From Sphingobacteriaceae bacterium (GTDB lineage Bacteria; Bacteroidota; Bacteroidia; B-17B0; Aurantibacillaceae), in assembly GCA_016715905.1 (NCBI GenBank), contig JADJXI010000020.1:310001-374000 (forward strand): 64,000 nt of DNA, in the 5' to 3' direction. Both the position numbers and the translations under genes were made by a program. Under the pieces are notes generated by a model. The model was not told the DNA's origin and did no database searches. It was given only the letters and a program-made list of their open reading frames with translations. How positions within the stretch are numbered: the stretch's first letter is position 1; the number at the start of each line of letters is the position of its first letter. This document shows, piece by piece, positions 52,201 through 60,777 of the stretch.

Positions 52201-52684
52201 TAATCCAAATCCTAATGTAAATATTTCAGTAGCTTCTACCGTTATTTGCAGAGGAGAGGAAGTGTTACTTACCGGAAATGCTGCTGATACGTATTCTTGG
52301 AATACCGGCGCATTAACCCCAACACTATTAGTCACCCCAAGTGTTAGTATAAGTTACTCAGTTACGGGTACAAATACTACAACGGGTTGTATGGGCAATG
52401 CAGCTATAACTATTCAAGTTAATCTTTGTACTGGAGTTGATGACCCGTCTAATCTGGTTTTAAATTTCGGATTGTATCCAAATCCTAATCATGGAGAGTT
52501 TATTATTGAAAGCCCTGATGATGGTGAGTTAATAATTTACAATGCTATTGGTGAGCATGTGTTCAACTCAGCGATTAAAACAGGAAAGAATAATATTCGC
52601 ATCAATCAGTTTGCAAATGGTGTATATTTTGCCAGAGTAACTTATGGCGATGCTGTAAAAGTGATACGTATTATTAAAGATTAA
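49208..52684 (+). CDS. T9SS-secreted SBBP-repeat surface protein
   Basis: An 1158-residue secreted protein: signal peptide (about 1-19), a DUF7948-type N-terminal domain (about 35-255; FTENKGQVGDQFF and NLPLIIDPLV), seven SBBP/beta-propeller repeats of about 60 residues with the signature WGTYYGG.. DYG and GN.Y..GYT (about 257-700), an Ig-like region with four or five 70-residue repeats similar to those of the giant gene at 35099-39220, and a T9SS sorting domain (about 1085-1158; YPNPNHG, YNAIGEHVF, FANGVYFA). It is likely surface-exposed and adhesive. It is the same family as the truncated gene at the end of the window. Confidence 0.87.
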   Translation: MKKIYAFVVLSLAFTSLNAFDKKPNISLNKNSEISFTENKGQVGDQFFNPRPDVKFSGTANGMVFHIRNNGVSYQLHKVESWKAENEEMPQELNDAPQIPNEVTVYRIDEYWKNCNLNFTSITEKVLPGYNNYYTAVCPNGVTNVLSFEGVILKNLYNNIDLHYYQSKGNLKHDYLVAANADYTQIQIEVKGAEVSIQKDGSVLLKTPLGNVEEGAPVVYQNGKKIQANWVLRNGVLSYNIPKYDKNLPLIIDPLVRSWGTYYGGSGVDYQRDLDAEANGNVFIGGYTNTSFGTGIATVGSHQSSFGGSSYDAYLAKFNQAGVRQWGTYYGGTALDYGQGCAVDGSGNSFLSGYTGSFNNMSTPGAHQSAFGGSSYDGFIVKFNSAGVRQWGTYYGGTGLDYGQGCSADAAGNAYFTGYTTSSNNMTTAGVQQPTFGGSSYDAFLVKFTSAGTRIFGTYMGGTGLDYGQDVTANGSGNAYITGYTSSGNNVSSAGAHQVSSGGGYDAYLVKYNTNGTRAWGTYYGGSSTDYGFGVQANTAGDVVIGGYTASFNNISSPGSHQVSNGGGADSWVAKFNTNGIRQWGTYYGGTSTDYGTKAYIATNGNVYISGYTGSQTGTVIATNDGWQTTFGGSSYDAFFGEFNSTGTRLYGTYYGGTSLDYGYGIAAVSNSVYLGGYTQSTGNISSPGSHQPTGNGSYDGFLVKFEQCTAPSAPINTTPPANHTICANNSTTLTASGTATLTWYATPTSTAVLGTGSSYTTPVLTAGSYSYYVASVTCAGGPRALITVSVNPAPVVSVTSGTSCPNTSFNINPTGAIAYTFNPAGGPIYSPSVTTSYTVIGVDGNGCVSQPTTALITVIPSPTITVNSGSICLGQTFTMVPSGALNYTYSSGSATVNPVTTSTYYVTGDSGGCPSINAAVSVVTVQSLPSVTVTGPNAMCLGQTIVLNAFGANTYSWSNGAVTSSVAVSPTASIAYTVVGTGVNTCAGPDVVKNVLVNPNPNVNISVASTVICRGEEVLLTGNAADTYSWNTGALTPTLLVTPSVSISYSVTGTNTTTGCMGNAAITIQVNLCTGVDDPSNLVLNFGLYPNPNHGEFIIESPDDGELIIYNAIGEHVFNSAIKTGKNNIRINQFANGVYFARVTYGDAVKVIRIIKD
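49980..51330 (+). repeat. Seven SBBP beta-propeller repeats within the gene
   Basis: Seven units of roughly 180 bases, each coding for (W/F/Y)GTY(Y/M)GG followed by DYG or DYQ and later a GYT strand. The DNA units are related but well diverged. Recombination between units could change the repeat number among strains. Confidence 0.8.
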
Positions 52685-52702
52685 TCCTACCAAAAATTAT
52701 TT

Positions 52703-52737
52703 AGCCCCTAATTTCTAAGATTAGGGGCTTTTTTTTC
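52703..52737 (+). terminator. Intrinsic terminator after the SBBP gene
   Basis: AGCCCCTAAT, seven bases, ATTAGGGGCT and a run of eight T. A strong Rho-independent terminator on the plus strand. Confidence 0.9.
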
Positions 52738-52791
52738 GATAAACTTTTATTTATGTGTTATAAGTAAATTTTCTAATCTCCTGCAATAGCT

Positions 52792-52799
52792 TATATTTG
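52792..52799 (+). promoter_or_regulatory. -7 promoter element of the patatin gene
   Basis: TATATTTG, exact to TAnnTTTG, lies 23 bases before the ATG at 52823. No -33 TTG is visible. Confidence 0.45.
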
Positions 52800-52822
52800 G
52801 AATATTATACTTTTCAGATAAA

Positions 52823-53857
52823 ATGAATTCTCAAAAAATAAAAAATGTAGGTATTGCCTTGCAGGGTGGTGGATCGCACGGCGCATTAACCTGGGGGGTG
52901 TTAGATCGGCTATTAGAAGAAGAAAGTATTGTTGCTGAAGCGATGTGTGGCACAAGCGCCGGTGCAATTAATGCAGTAACCTGTGCTTATGGCTTACACG
53001 TAGGGGGCCCGGATAAGGCACGTGAATTACTTGAATCTTTATGGAAAAGAATTGCTTTAAGTGGAGGCTTTCTTTTTAAGCCCGGATTTTTTGATCAAGC
53101 TTTTGGGAATGGAGATATTTATAATAGCGCCGGATATATGTGGTTTAATGCCATGTCGCAAGTACTTTCTCCTTACCATTTCAATCCTTTTAACTACAAT
53201 CCTTTAAAGGATATATTGAATGATTTGATTGATTTTGACGAATTACACAAATACAACAAAAAGAAATTATTTATATGCGCTACCAATGTTAAAACAAATC
53301 GCGCAAAAATATTTACGAATCATAATATTACGGTTGATGCGGTAATGGCTAGCGCATGTCTACCCTTTTTATTCCAGGCCGTTGAAATTGACGGAGAATT
53401 TTATTGGGATGGGGGTTATATGGGTAATCCACCTATTTTTCCTTTAATAACCAATACTGAAATTCACGACGTGGTTTTAATTAAAATTAATTCCATTAAT
53501 ATTAATTCAGTACCAACTACCTCTCGCGATATAGCCGACCGTGTAAATGAAATTTCATTCAATAGCAGTTTAATTAATGAAATGAAACTGATTCATTACA
53601 GAAATGAATTGATCAGAAATGGTATTATTAAAACTGATGGAAAAACAAATCGAGAAATTTTTGTTCATACCATCAGCGGTTATGATGCATTAAGTCAGCT
53701 TAGTTACAGTAGTAAGATGAATACCGCTTGGGAATTTTTATTGGATTTGAAAAATAAAGGTAGGTTAATAGCTGAAAACTGGTTGCAATCTGATTTTAAG
53801 CAAGTGGGCCTTAAATCAACTTTTGATTTGCATGAACATTTCTTTGACAAATTTTAG
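52823..53857 (+). CDS. Patatin-like phospholipase
   Basis: A 344-residue cytoplasmic-looking protein with a patatin catalytic domain (about 8-215). The oxyanion motif GGGSHG is at residues 15-20, the nucleophile elbow GTSAG places Ser45, and the Asp of the Ser-Asp dyad lies in WDGGYMGNP near residue 196. The C-terminal part (about 215-344) is mainly helical. The enzyme probably hydrolyses phospholipid or other acyl esters. No signal peptide or T9SS motif is present, which is unlike some patatins that are fused to surface-exposed barrels. It is a single gene with its own promoter element. Confidence 0.92.
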   Translation: MNSQKIKNVGIALQGGGSHGALTWGVLDRLLEEESIVAEAMCGTSAGAINAVTCAYGLHVGGPDKARELLESLWKRIALSGGFLFKPGFFDQAFGNGDIYNSAGYMWFNAMSQVLSPYHFNPFNYNPLKDILNDLIDFDELHKYNKKKLFICATNVKTNRAKIFTNHNITVDAVMASACLPFLFQAVEIDGEFYWDGGYMGNPPIFPLITNTEIHDVVLIKINSININSVPTTSRDIADRVNEISFNSSLINEMKLIHYRNELIRNGIIKTDGKTNREIFVHTISGYDALSQLSYSSKMNTAWEFLLDLKNKGRLIAENWLQSDFKQVGLKSTFDLHEHFFDKF

Positions 53858-53954
53858 CAAATCAAGTGTTGTAATAACATAAATTGCATCTTAAGAAAGG
53901 ACCATCACACAATTCAGGAATAATAAATTCTTCAAATTTAGTAGCTTTACTCCT

Positions 53955-55844
53955 TTGAAAGTGCAATTAGGCATATTTGGTATTCGAAGTGAGAAAATAT
54001 TTTCTTCTTGTATCCTGTTTTTTCTGCTTTCTTTTAATGTTTTGCATAGTCAAACCTATTTTTCCACCGATTCATTTTATTTATTTAAAAAATATGAGAG
54101 CAATAATGGGTTGTTCGGTTTTCAACCCGCTTATCCTGACTCAACGGTATTTGATGAACATGAATTTTTCCCTAGAAATTATTTGGGTAATGTAGGTTTA
54201 TCATCACCCAATTACCATCAGGCCTTTCAAACTGATCATTTGGGTTTTCGTTTAATCCCCTCTTTTCTTTCTAGTCATAAATTTAATGTTCGTGATGTTT
54301 CATATTATAGAAGTAAAGGGCCTTATGCATCAGTAAATGGAATAGCCGGCTCCAAACAGTTACAAATCTTAAAATTGATTTTTACGCATACTTATAAAGA
54401 AAAAATTAATCTAACCGTGCAATTTAACCGATACAATTCCAAAGGATTTTATGCCAATCAACAGTCTTACACTAATAATTTTTATATCAGCAGTAATTCT
54501 ATATCCAAAAAAGGTAGAGCAGGATATTACTTTTATTTCTTAAACAACATAAATCGGTTTCAGGAAAATGGCGGAATTATAGGGGATACACTTAATGAAG
54601 CCACTATTATTGAACCCAAGGAATTATTGGGAGTTAAATTACAATCAGCCACGCGTACAAATAAAGAAAATAGCGCCATGATTAATCCGTGGTTTAAGTT
54701 GAATAGAACTCCGGATTCTTTAAATAAATTAAATAGCTATTTGCAGCTCAAGTCTATTTATTCGTGGGATTCATATTTATTTAAAGACGATAATTTAATT
54801 AATTCAAATTATTATTTTTTATTTTATCACGATACCCTTAAAACCTATGATAGCACATCCCTTAAACAATTTAAGAATGAGATAAGTTACACATTGCGAA
54901 AAGGCGGGGGGGGTAGCGGTATATCCATCGGATGCCGCAATGAAATTAATCAGCTTTGGCAAAAAAATGATAGTTTGTTTCAAAACAATTCTGTTTTTGC
55001 AGATATTCTTTTTATTCAAAAAAAATCAAAAGACTCTTTAAGCAAAAATCATAGTTCACTAACAAACCGTAATAATTTGCAATATATTTTTCAAGGTCCA
55101 AATCAGGGTAATTATTTAATTGAAAATAATACAAACTTGAAATTGAAAAATGAAACCAAGACTGAATTTTATTTGAATGCCTCTGTTGAATCCAGAAATC
55201 CGGATCACTTTTTTAATACTTGGGTTAGTAATCATTTTGTTTGGCTCAACAATGGATTTAATCCTCTGCAGGTTTCACAAATAGAGATAGGAACCCGCTT
55301 ATTTTCAAAAATAAAATTATCTGTTTTTGGAAAAAACACATCCAACTATATTTATATGGATGAACTTGCTTATCCGCATCAGTATAGTGGAAATCTTCAG
55401 CAATTGGGCGTTAAAACGCAGGCCTTGTTCATTGTAAAAAAACATCTGGGATTATATTTAGAACATATATATCAGATGAGTAATAATTCAGCCATTCTTA
55501 GTTTTCCGGAACATAGTGGAAAAGCAAGATTATTTTATGCAGGAAATTTATTTAAAAATCATTTACAGCTGAATACGGGCGTGCAGGCCGAAGTTTTTAC
55601 TGCATTTTACGGATATAATTACATGCCGGCCACACAAATGTTTTATCTGCAAAACGAAAATCAAACCTCAACTTATCCATATGTTTCACTTTATTTTAAT
55701 GCGCGGATACGACCGGTAACCATATTTGTAAAAGTTGAGAACGTATTGCAGAATTATGTTGGCCTAAATTATTCACTCGCTCCCGGTTATTTTCAACCCG
55801 ATCGTTGTTTCAGATTGGGAATTAAATGGTTGTTTTTTGACTAA
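53955..55844 (+). CDS. Putative porin (Bacteroidota outer-membrane protein)
   Basis: A 629-residue outer-membrane protein of the putative-porin family seen throughout Bacteroidota. A signal peptide (about 1-32, ending LHSQ) follows a TTG start at 53955; GTG at 53961 is an alternative and no ATG is near. The body is a long series of amphipathic strands with many aromatic girdle residues (for example KGRAGYYFYFLNN, LGLYLEHIY, YPYVSLYFNARI), and the protein ends LGIKWLFFD, with an aromatic pair near the C-terminus as usual for barrels. Transported solutes are unknown. The SiaB-type gene starts about 95 bases later. Confidence 0.75.
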   Translation: MKVQLGIFGIRSEKIFSSCILFFLLSFNVLHSQTYFSTDSFYLFKKYESNNGLFGFQPAYPDSTVFDEHEFFPRNYLGNVGLSSPNYHQAFQTDHLGFRLIPSFLSSHKFNVRDVSYYRSKGPYASVNGIAGSKQLQILKLIFTHTYKEKINLTVQFNRYNSKGFYANQQSYTNNFYISSNSISKKGRAGYYFYFLNNINRFQENGGIIGDTLNEATIIEPKELLGVKLQSATRTNKENSAMINPWFKLNRTPDSLNKLNSYLQLKSIYSWDSYLFKDDNLINSNYYFLFYHDTLKTYDSTSLKQFKNEISYTLRKGGGGSGISIGCRNEINQLWQKNDSLFQNNSVFADILFIQKKSKDSLSKNHSSLTNRNNLQYIFQGPNQGNYLIENNTNLKLKNETKTEFYLNASVESRNPDHFFNTWVSNHFVWLNNGFNPLQVSQIEIGTRLFSKIKLSVFGKNTSNYIYMDELAYPHQYSGNLQQLGVKTQALFIVKKHLGLYLEHIYQMSNNSAILSFPEHSGKARLFYAGNLFKNHLQLNTGVQAEVFTAFYGYNYMPATQMFYLQNENQTSTYPYVSLYFNARIRPVTIFVKVENVLQNYVGLNYSLAPGYFQPDRCFRLGIKWLFFD

Positions 55845-55939
55845 GTATCAAATTATTGCCTTTAATTTAATTGTAATTTTTTTTTGATAACGTCAGGTTT
55901 TTAAATACATTTACTTCAGGTAAAACTTTGTCATTTAAA

Positions 55940-57061
55940 ATGTCAATTTCAACGGATAACAAATACGCTTCTATCGAAAAATTATTTGATAGTTTAAGTG
56001 ACTATGAAATTAGTTATGCCTATAGGGGAGATTTTACCCAGAAATTAACCGACAGCATTTTAGCACTTTCTGAAACAAAAATGGAAGTGATTAATGAACC
56101 TTTAAAGAATCGGAAAAAGGTATACTTTATAATGGTTGAGTCATTACAAAATATTACTAGGCATCAAGATTCTGAGGTATTGGATGGCTTTTTTTCTATA
56201 CACAAATCTTCTACCGGATTTTTAATTACCTCGGGCAACGTGATTGAAACCAAAAATGTTGAGCCTTTAAAGACGAAGTTTGAGAAATTAAACTCCATGA
56301 CACCGGAACAGCTCAAGGAGCATTATTACGAAGTGTTGAATGAAGGAGGATTTTCTGACAAGGGAGGTGCCGGATTAGGATTGATTGAGATGGTTAGAAA
56401 ATCGGGCAACAAATTATCATATGAGTTTTCAAAAGTAAATGACACACATTCCTTCTTTTATTATCAAATTAATGTAAAGACCGGAGGGGCCGGTGATTTT
56501 CATTCGCAAGATACCTTAGTACATAATTTTGTTCTGGCAAAAAATGTACATAACATGATTAATGATAATCATGTGAAATTATTTTTTCACGGTAGGTTTG
56601 AACACGAAAGTTTAAAGAGTTTAATCTCGATGACTGAAACTAGCCTTTCCATCACAATTAGCACAACTTTAAAGAAAACTATTGTTGCTGTTATGATAGA
56701 AATGTTACAGAATATTTCCTATCACGGAGTAAGTCTGAATGAAAACGCGAAGGATAAGCCAGGATTATTAATGCTTTGTGAAGAGCCGGACGTGTACAAT
56801 ATGATAACCGGTAATTTTATACTAAATGAAAAAATTGAGCATTTTGAAAAGCATGTGAACTATATCAATTCTTTAGATGACGAAGGTTTAAATAAGTTAT
56901 ATAACGAAGTAATCTTGAAAGAAAATAATGTGGGAGAATTAGGTGCAGGTTTGGGTTTAATCGACTTGCGTTTTAAAACACAGCATAAAATTGAAACAGC
57001 AATTATTAAACGCTCCGACACCAAATCTTTTTTAATTGTTAAAACAAGTATATCAATTTAA
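55940..57061 (+). CDS. SiaB-family protein kinase with duplicated kinase domain
   Basis: A 373-residue cytoplasmic protein made of two tandem SiaB-type (DUF6272) GHKL kinase domains. Domain one (about 15-190) has an N-box MVESLQNITRH and a G-box GGAGLGLIEM; domain two (about 195-373) has MIEMLQNISYHG and GAGLGLIDL. Both sets of ATP-binding residues look intact. In Pseudomonas SiaB phosphorylates SiaC and so controls the diguanylate cyclase SiaD; single-domain forms of about 180 residues are usual there. The ATG at 55940 is preferred over a TTG four codons earlier. Its TAA overlaps the siaC ATG by one base. Confidence 0.82.
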   Translation: MSISTDNKYASIEKLFDSLSDYEISYAYRGDFTQKLTDSILALSETKMEVINEPLKNRKKVYFIMVESLQNITRHQDSEVLDGFFSIHKSSTGFLITSGNVIETKNVEPLKTKFEKLNSMTPEQLKEHYYEVLNEGGFSDKGGAGLGLIEMVRKSGNKLSYEFSKVNDTHSFFYYQINVKTGGAGDFHSQDTLVHNFVLAKNVHNMINDNHVKLFFHGRFEHESLKSLISMTETSLSITISTTLKKTIVAVMIEMLQNISYHGVSLNENAKDKPGLLMLCEEPDVYNMITGNFILNEKIEHFEKHVNYINSLDDEGLNKLYNEVILKENNVGELGAGLGLIDLRFKTQHKIETAIIKRSDTKSFLIVKTSISI

Positions 57062-57435
57062 TGATGGAGTCACTCCATATCGAAGCCACGGACGATACGC
57101 CCAAAATTAGTTTCAACCCCCAAAATGGCATGATGGAAATTTCTTCGCGCTCACTTCCTGAAAACGCAGGTGCCTTTTATGATAAAGTAAATAATTGGTT
57201 TAAAGTTTATTTAAACCATGCTCATGAAAAAACAACGGTTAAATTTCATTTCGATTATATCAGCACTTCCTCCGCCAAGCAACTTATACAACTATTTAAT
57301 AGTTTAAATCAACTAGCGAAATCAAAAAAAGTTGATATACTTTGGTGTTACGATCAGGGAGATTCAGATATGTTGCAAACCGGGCAACGACTTCAAAAAT
57401 TAAGTGAAGTTGAATTTCAGTATCAAGAAATATAA
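57061..57435 (+). CDS. SiaC-family regulatory phosphoprotein
   Basis: A 124-residue protein of the DUF1987/SiaC family, the small switch protein phosphorylated by SiaB and dephosphorylated by SiaA. The start MMESLHIEATDDTPKISFNP, the ISSRSLPENAGAFYDKVNNW helix, and FDYISTSSAKQLIQLFNSL near residues 68-86, which holds the conserved Ser/Thr cluster that includes the phosphosite in characterised members, all fit. The gene is fused in translation to the tandem-SiaB gene through TAATG. Neither a PP2C phosphatase (SiaA) nor a GGDEF cyclase (SiaD) is in this window. Confidence 0.86.
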   Translation: MMESLHIEATDDTPKISFNPQNGMMEISSRSLPENAGAFYDKVNNWFKVYLNHAHEKTTVKFHFDYISTSSAKQLIQLFNSLNQLAKSKKVDILWCYDQGDSDMLQTGQRLQKLSEVEFQYQEI

Positions 57436-57441
57436 ATAAGA

Positions 57442-59088
57442 TTACTTTTTAAGTAAATAACCTTTTTCCAACGTAAAAGCTTCTTTTTCCCCTAATTTTA
57501 ATTCAATATCTTCTACAACTTCCTGAAAACCTTTTTTAGAAACTTTTAATTTATAAGAACCTGCCTTTAAGGTAAGAAAGTATTCTCCGGCTTCATTAGT
57601 AGAAGTAGATGCAACTTGTTTTCCATCTGAACTCTGCACTTCAATATCTACATCGATGATTCCGTATCCTTCATTGCCATCGCGAATGGTCCCTTTTAAA
57701 ATACTAAGGCCATTGTTACTCACTTTTTTTCCGTCTGTTTCCAATATTGCATAATCCTTCAAATCAATTTTATAAATGTCAGATTCACCAAGCCCTCCTT
57801 TGCGATCGCTTGAAATGTAAGCAGTTTTAGCATCGGCACTCAAAGTGATTTGTCCTTCGCGCCCACTGGTATTAATTGGATATCCCAAATTTACCGGCTC
57901 AGACCATTTTCCGTTTTCATAAACTGTTTTGAATATATCATAACTGCCCATACTGGAGGGACCGTTGCTGCAGAAAAATAAGGTTTTACCATCCGGCGCT
58001 AGAAAAACTGCTCCCTCATCAAAAACAGTATTTACTCCGGCACCTAAATTAACAGGCTTTTCCCACTCTTGTTTATTTTTTCTGACAACCATATAAATAT
58101 CACTTCTTCCCACTCCACCTTTTCGCTCGCTAAAAAAGAAATATTTTTTTCCGTCGGGAGAAACACAAGCGCCACCTTCCCAATTCATAGACGAAATAGG
58201 CTTTCCGATTGGAGCGGGAGTTCTCCATTTGCCGTTACTGATTTTAGATACGTAAACTTCTCCTCCAATACTTCTTTTATCTGCGGCATCATTTTTATAA
58301 ATAAAAATTTGTTTACCATCCGGTGAAATGCTGGTACAAGCATCATGCCCTTTGGTGTTAATGCTTGAGCCCATATCTACCGCTTTCCCGAAGTTATGTG
58401 TTGAATCTATATCACTGTAATAAATATCTTCAAAATATTTTCCGTCACCTTCTGCGTCTACCGGTGAATCTGTATTTTTTGGCCTTCTACTGGTAAATAC
58501 CATTCTACTTCCATCCGCACTGATACATGGATTTTTATCATCGTAAGGTCCGTTGATATCCTGTCCCATATTAGTAATAACCACATCAATTGGATTAGCC
58601 ATGTATTTTTTAGCATTTTGACACTGACTTAAAAGCACATCCGCATCTTCATTACTATCTTCATCTTTACTGGGCGCATTTTTAAATAAAGTAAATTCTT
58701 CAATAGCTTTGTCAAAATTCTCTTCCATTTGATAAATTTTTCCCAACTCTACATGCGTTTCAGGCTTCACATTGTTATTGGTGGCAATTGCCTTTAAAAA
58801 ATATTCTTTGGCCTTATCAAACTTATTCATTTTTGAATTGCAATAACCTATATAATGAATAACGGAAGCATTATTAGGATCATTATGTTCAATTTCGCGA
58901 TATAAGTTGATGGCACTCAAATATTGGCCGGCATACATTTTTTGTTTGGCTAAGCCAAATTTGGCCAAATCTCCGGCATCTTTAAACAAACTTTTGCTTT
59001 TTTTGTCTTTTTTTTCACCTTCGCTTCCTTCAGTTTGTGCAAATACCGAAGATGATAAAATTAATAGCGTAATTACGAACTTATACAT
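57442..59088 (-). CDS. TPR and PD40 beta-propeller protein with CRD tail (PorE-like, lacking OmpA)
   Basis: A 548-residue exported protein: signal peptide (about 1-17), TPR segment (about 30-145; AINLYREIEHNDPNNASVIHYIGYCNS), a WD40-like PD40 propeller (about 170-440) with repeated DG..(M/I)FTS and PDGKK.FFFSE motifs, and a carboxypeptidase-regulatory-like domain (about 465-540; GTIRDGNEGYGIIDVDIEV). This matches the order found in T9SS/gliding-associated PorE-like proteins except that their C-terminal OmpA domain is missing: the protein stops with GEKEAFTLEKGYLLKK. Without that domain, peptidoglycan anchoring is unlikely. Its convergent position next to siaC (6 bases apart) appears coincidental. 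Confidence 0.75.
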   Translation of the reverse strand: MYKFVITLLILSSSVFAQTEGSEGEKKDKKSKSLFKDAGDLAKFGLAKQKMYAGQYLSAINLYREIEHNDPNNASVIHYIGYCNSKMNKFDKAKEYFLKAIATNNNVKPETHVELGKIYQMEENFDKAIEEFTLFKNAPSKDEDSNEDADVLLSQCQNAKKYMANPIDVVITNMGQDINGPYDDKNPCISADGSRMVFTSRRPKNTDSPVDAEGDGKYFEDIYYSDIDSTHNFGKAVDMGSSINTKGHDACTSISPDGKQIFIYKNDAADKRSIGGEVYVSKISNGKWRTPAPIGKPISSMNWEGGACVSPDGKKYFFFSERKGGVGRSDIYMVVRKNKQEWEKPVNLGAGVNTVFDEGAVFLAPDGKTLFFCSNGPSSMGSYDIFKTVYENGKWSEPVNLGYPINTSGREGQITLSADAKTAYISSDRKGGLGESDIYKIDLKDYAILETDGKKVSNNGLSILKGTIRDGNEGYGIIDVDIEVQSSDGKQVASTSTNEAGEYFLTLKAGSYKLKVSKKGFQEVVEDIELKLGEKEAFTLEKGYLLKK

Positions 59089-59199
59089 AGGCAGTTTTTA
59101 GTCATTTTAAATGTACAATTTTATTTTATAATATGCGGTAATTTGGGTTTTTTTTGATATTTTTGAAAGACTACGGCACATTCATTTATAACGAAAAAC

Positions 59200-60777
59200 A
59201 TGAAAAATAAAATACGATTACAGATTATTATTGGTTTGCTATTTATTGGATATTCTAAAGCTCAGGTTACTTGGGCGGATGATATTGCCGCAATTATGTA
59301 TTCTAAATGCACAAGTTGTCATCATGTTGGTGGCTTAGCCCCAAATCCATTAATGACTTATGCGCAAGCTTTCAACTATAAAAATTTAATAAATACATAT
59401 GTAAACAATAAATACATGCCGCCTTGGCCTCCGGATGCAGAATATAAACATTTGGCATTTGAACGTTTAGTGTCAGCTAGTGATAAACAAAAAATAAGTG
59501 ATTGGGTTTTAGCCGGAGCACCGGAAGGAAATCCAAACAATGCCCCACCGGCCCCATCGTATACTAATAATATTTCTCAATTAAATACAATTGATTTTAC
59601 TGGAAAAATGCCGGATTATACGGTAAATACTTCACAGGATTTGTATCGTTGTTTTGTTATTCCAACTAATTTGGCTTCAGATAAGTTTGTTTCAGAAATA
59701 GAAGTGAAACCGGGAAATACTGCAATTGTACATCACGTTTTGATATTTGAAGATACATCACAAATCATAGTAAATAAAGATAATTTAGATCCGGGTCCGG
59801 GTTATACTTCCTTTTTTGGAACGGGTAGTGGAAGCTCTAGATTGGTAGGCGAATGGGTGCCTGGTACTGCACCAATTAAATTCCCTTCGAATATGGGTGT
59901 GAGGCTTAAGGCTAATACCCGATTAGTAATGCAAGTACATTATCCCGGAGGTACATTTAATGCTTTAGATAGTACACGGGTTAATATAAAATATGCACCG
60001 GGTTCACCGCGCGAAGTATTTATTGCTCCAATTTTAACAGAAACAAATGTAATTAATCCTCCATTTACAATAGCTGCCAATACTATTCAAACATTTACGC
60101 AGCAATACACAAATTCCTTCCCATTACCTTTTACACTTTTATCGGTTGCTCCACACATGCACCTCATTGGTAAGTCGTATAAAGTTTATGCAATTGGAAT
60201 TGTTAACGATACTATTCCGTTAATTTATATTCCGAAATGGGATTTCAGATGGCAAGGCGTATATGCATTTAGAAACCCAATAAAAATGGGACCCAATTAC
60301 AAGGTGATTGGAGAAACATCATATGATAATACAGCCTCTAATCCATTTAATCCAAACACGCCGCCGCAAAATATTTCACAAGGAGAAAGTACAACGGAGG
60401 AGATGATGCAAACTTATTTTGCATTTCTGTTATATCAGGCCGGTGATGAAAATATTGTTGTAGATGATTCGCCAACTGTTGGGGTGGATGAGAATAGTTC
60501 ACTAAACAGTATAGTTAAAACCCTTCAATTGTATGAAGTGTTTCCAAATCCGGGAGTGGGCGTATTAAAAATGAATTATTTCGCTCCTGAAAAATTAAAC
60601 ACCGAAGCTTCCGTTTTTTCTGTTGATGGAAAATTAGTTAAACAATGGAAAGTTCAACTTCAAGCTGGATTTGGCGTTATGCAATTGCCAACAGAAAACC
60701 TGTCTAAAGGACAATATTTTGTTCGAATCCAAACTAAACAATATTCAAAAACCAGAACTTTTATAATAAATGAATAA
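59200..60777 (+). CDS. Secreted cytochrome c / type II copper monooxygenase-like fusion
   Basis: A 525-residue T9SS-secreted protein joining two redox modules. A cytochrome c head has CTSCH at residues 37-41 and MPPW at 73-76 as a candidate axial Met. The second part (about 140-420) resembles copper type II, ascorbate-dependent monooxygenases (PHM/DBM): His178-His179 in IVHHVLIF, His247 in MQVHYPGG, His319-x-His321 in PHMHLIG and Met402/403 in EEMMQTYF match the CuA and CuB ligand pattern. The C-terminal sorting domain (about 450-525) has FPNPGVG and LSKGQYFV. Hydroxylation of an extracellular substrate with haem-relayed electrons is inferred. The stop overlaps a small lipoprotein gene by 8 bases. 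Confidence 0.75.
   Translation: MKNKIRLQIIIGLLFIGYSKAQVTWADDIAAIMYSKCTSCHHVGGLAPNPLMTYAQAFNYKNLINTYVNNKYMPPWPPDAEYKHLAFERLVSASDKQKISDWVLAGAPEGNPNNAPPAPSYTNNISQLNTIDFTGKMPDYTVNTSQDLYRCFVIPTNLASDKFVSEIEVKPGNTAIVHHVLIFEDTSQIIVNKDNLDPGPGYTSFFGTGSGSSRLVGEWVPGTAPIKFPSNMGVRLKANTRLVMQVHYPGGTFNALDSTRVNIKYAPGSPREVFIAPILTETNVINPPFTIAANTIQTFTQQYTNSFPLPFTLLSVAPHMHLIGKSYKVYAIGIVNDTIPLIYIPKWDFRWQGVYAFRNPIKMGPNYKVIGETSYDNTASNPFNPNTPPQNISQGESTTEEMMQTYFAFLLYQAGDENIVVDDSPTVGVDENSSLNSIVKTLQLYEVFPNPGVGVLKMNYFAPEKLNTEASVFSVDGKLVKQWKVQLQAGFGVMQLPTENLSKGQYFVRIQTKQYSKTRTFIINE

Noticed and set aside
59158..59165. TATTTTTG as -7 element of the cytochrome/copper protein gene
   Set aside because: It fits TAnnTTTG but occurs in a long T run, where a match is likely by chance, and the TTTG upstream is only 12 bases away.
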